Below, piece by piece: positions 21,667-21,734 of a stretch of DNA of 21,734 nt; the first letter of the stretch is position 1; each line of letters starts with the position of its first letter. Made by a program: the position numbers and the translations under genes. A model generated the notes under the pieces. The model made no database searches and was not told where the DNA came from. It saw nothing but the letters and a program-made list of their open reading frames with translations. The stretch is from DATDRQ01 sp035291645 (GTDB lineage: Bacteria; Chloroflexota; Anaerolineae; Anaerolineales; UBA4823): NCBI GenBank assembly GCA_035291645.1, contig DATDRQ010000160.1, positions 1 through 21,734 on the forward strand, in the 5' to 3' direction.

Positions 21667-21734
21667 TCTCTCCTCGTTTCTAATGATTAAATTTTCCAAG
21701 TGCCTATCTGAAAATTCGGGAAGCTGGGGAGTTG

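Overview
The window looks like a piece of a GC-rich bacterial chromosome, most likely Chloroflexota of the Anaerolineae type. This is inferred from style, not from a marker gene: lipoproteins with long Thr/Pro-rich linkers, WD40 fragments, frequent TTG and GTG starts, a divergent bacterial family-B polymerase, and small dispersed hairpin repeats. No rRNA, tRNA, CRISPR array, transposase or phage gene was seen. Of the protein genes, 17 look intact and one is a decayed remnant.

Region 1 (1-3576) looks like accessory DNA. A family-B DNA polymerase gene (minus strand) has a TATAAT box followed at once by a LexA-like palindrome. Next to it is a broken WD40 gene with apparent frameshifts and an in-frame stop. 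This segment is bracketed on both sides by the same two repeats: a roughly 60-nt hairpin element and a triple TTCGCG repeat.

Region 2 (3577-9720) holds housekeeping and envelope genes. A Slt-type lytic transglycosylase lipoprotein with TPR-like repeats has a near-consensus promoter whose predicted start coincides with its GTG codon, so its mRNA may be leaderless. It is followed by a small VOC-fold protein, a convergent orphan family-5 ABC solute-binding protein, secG (with clear promoter and terminator), and a PHP-type metallohydrolase.

Region 3 (9796-12766) is a two-module surface lipoprotein closely coupled to uvrB.

Region 4 (12799-16182) looks like a self-contained sensory unit. Four heptamers at an exact 11-bp period (Pho-box geometry) precede a gene for an exported Met/Gly-rich protein. 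A strong terminator follows, then an OmpR/PhoB-family response regulator, its histidine kinase, and a YbaK-type deacylase that overlaps the kinase stop codon. The kinase sensor region and the exported protein share a Met-rich GMM/GGMM patch, which suggests a common ligand.

Region 5 (16183-20988) is a polar amino-acid ABC transporter operon (aapJ-aapQ-aapM-aapP order). It has a good promoter, a leader of about 230 nt with competing pairings and an orphan anti-Shine-Dalgarno match, and a 28-bp perfect palindrome between the binding-protein and permease genes. The window ends with two facing hairpin terminators and a small minus-strand lipoprotein gene.

The best candidates for new biology are the 11-bp repeat array with its Met-rich sensory module, the possibly SOS-controlled polymerase with an altered catalytic motif C, and the structured transporter leader.
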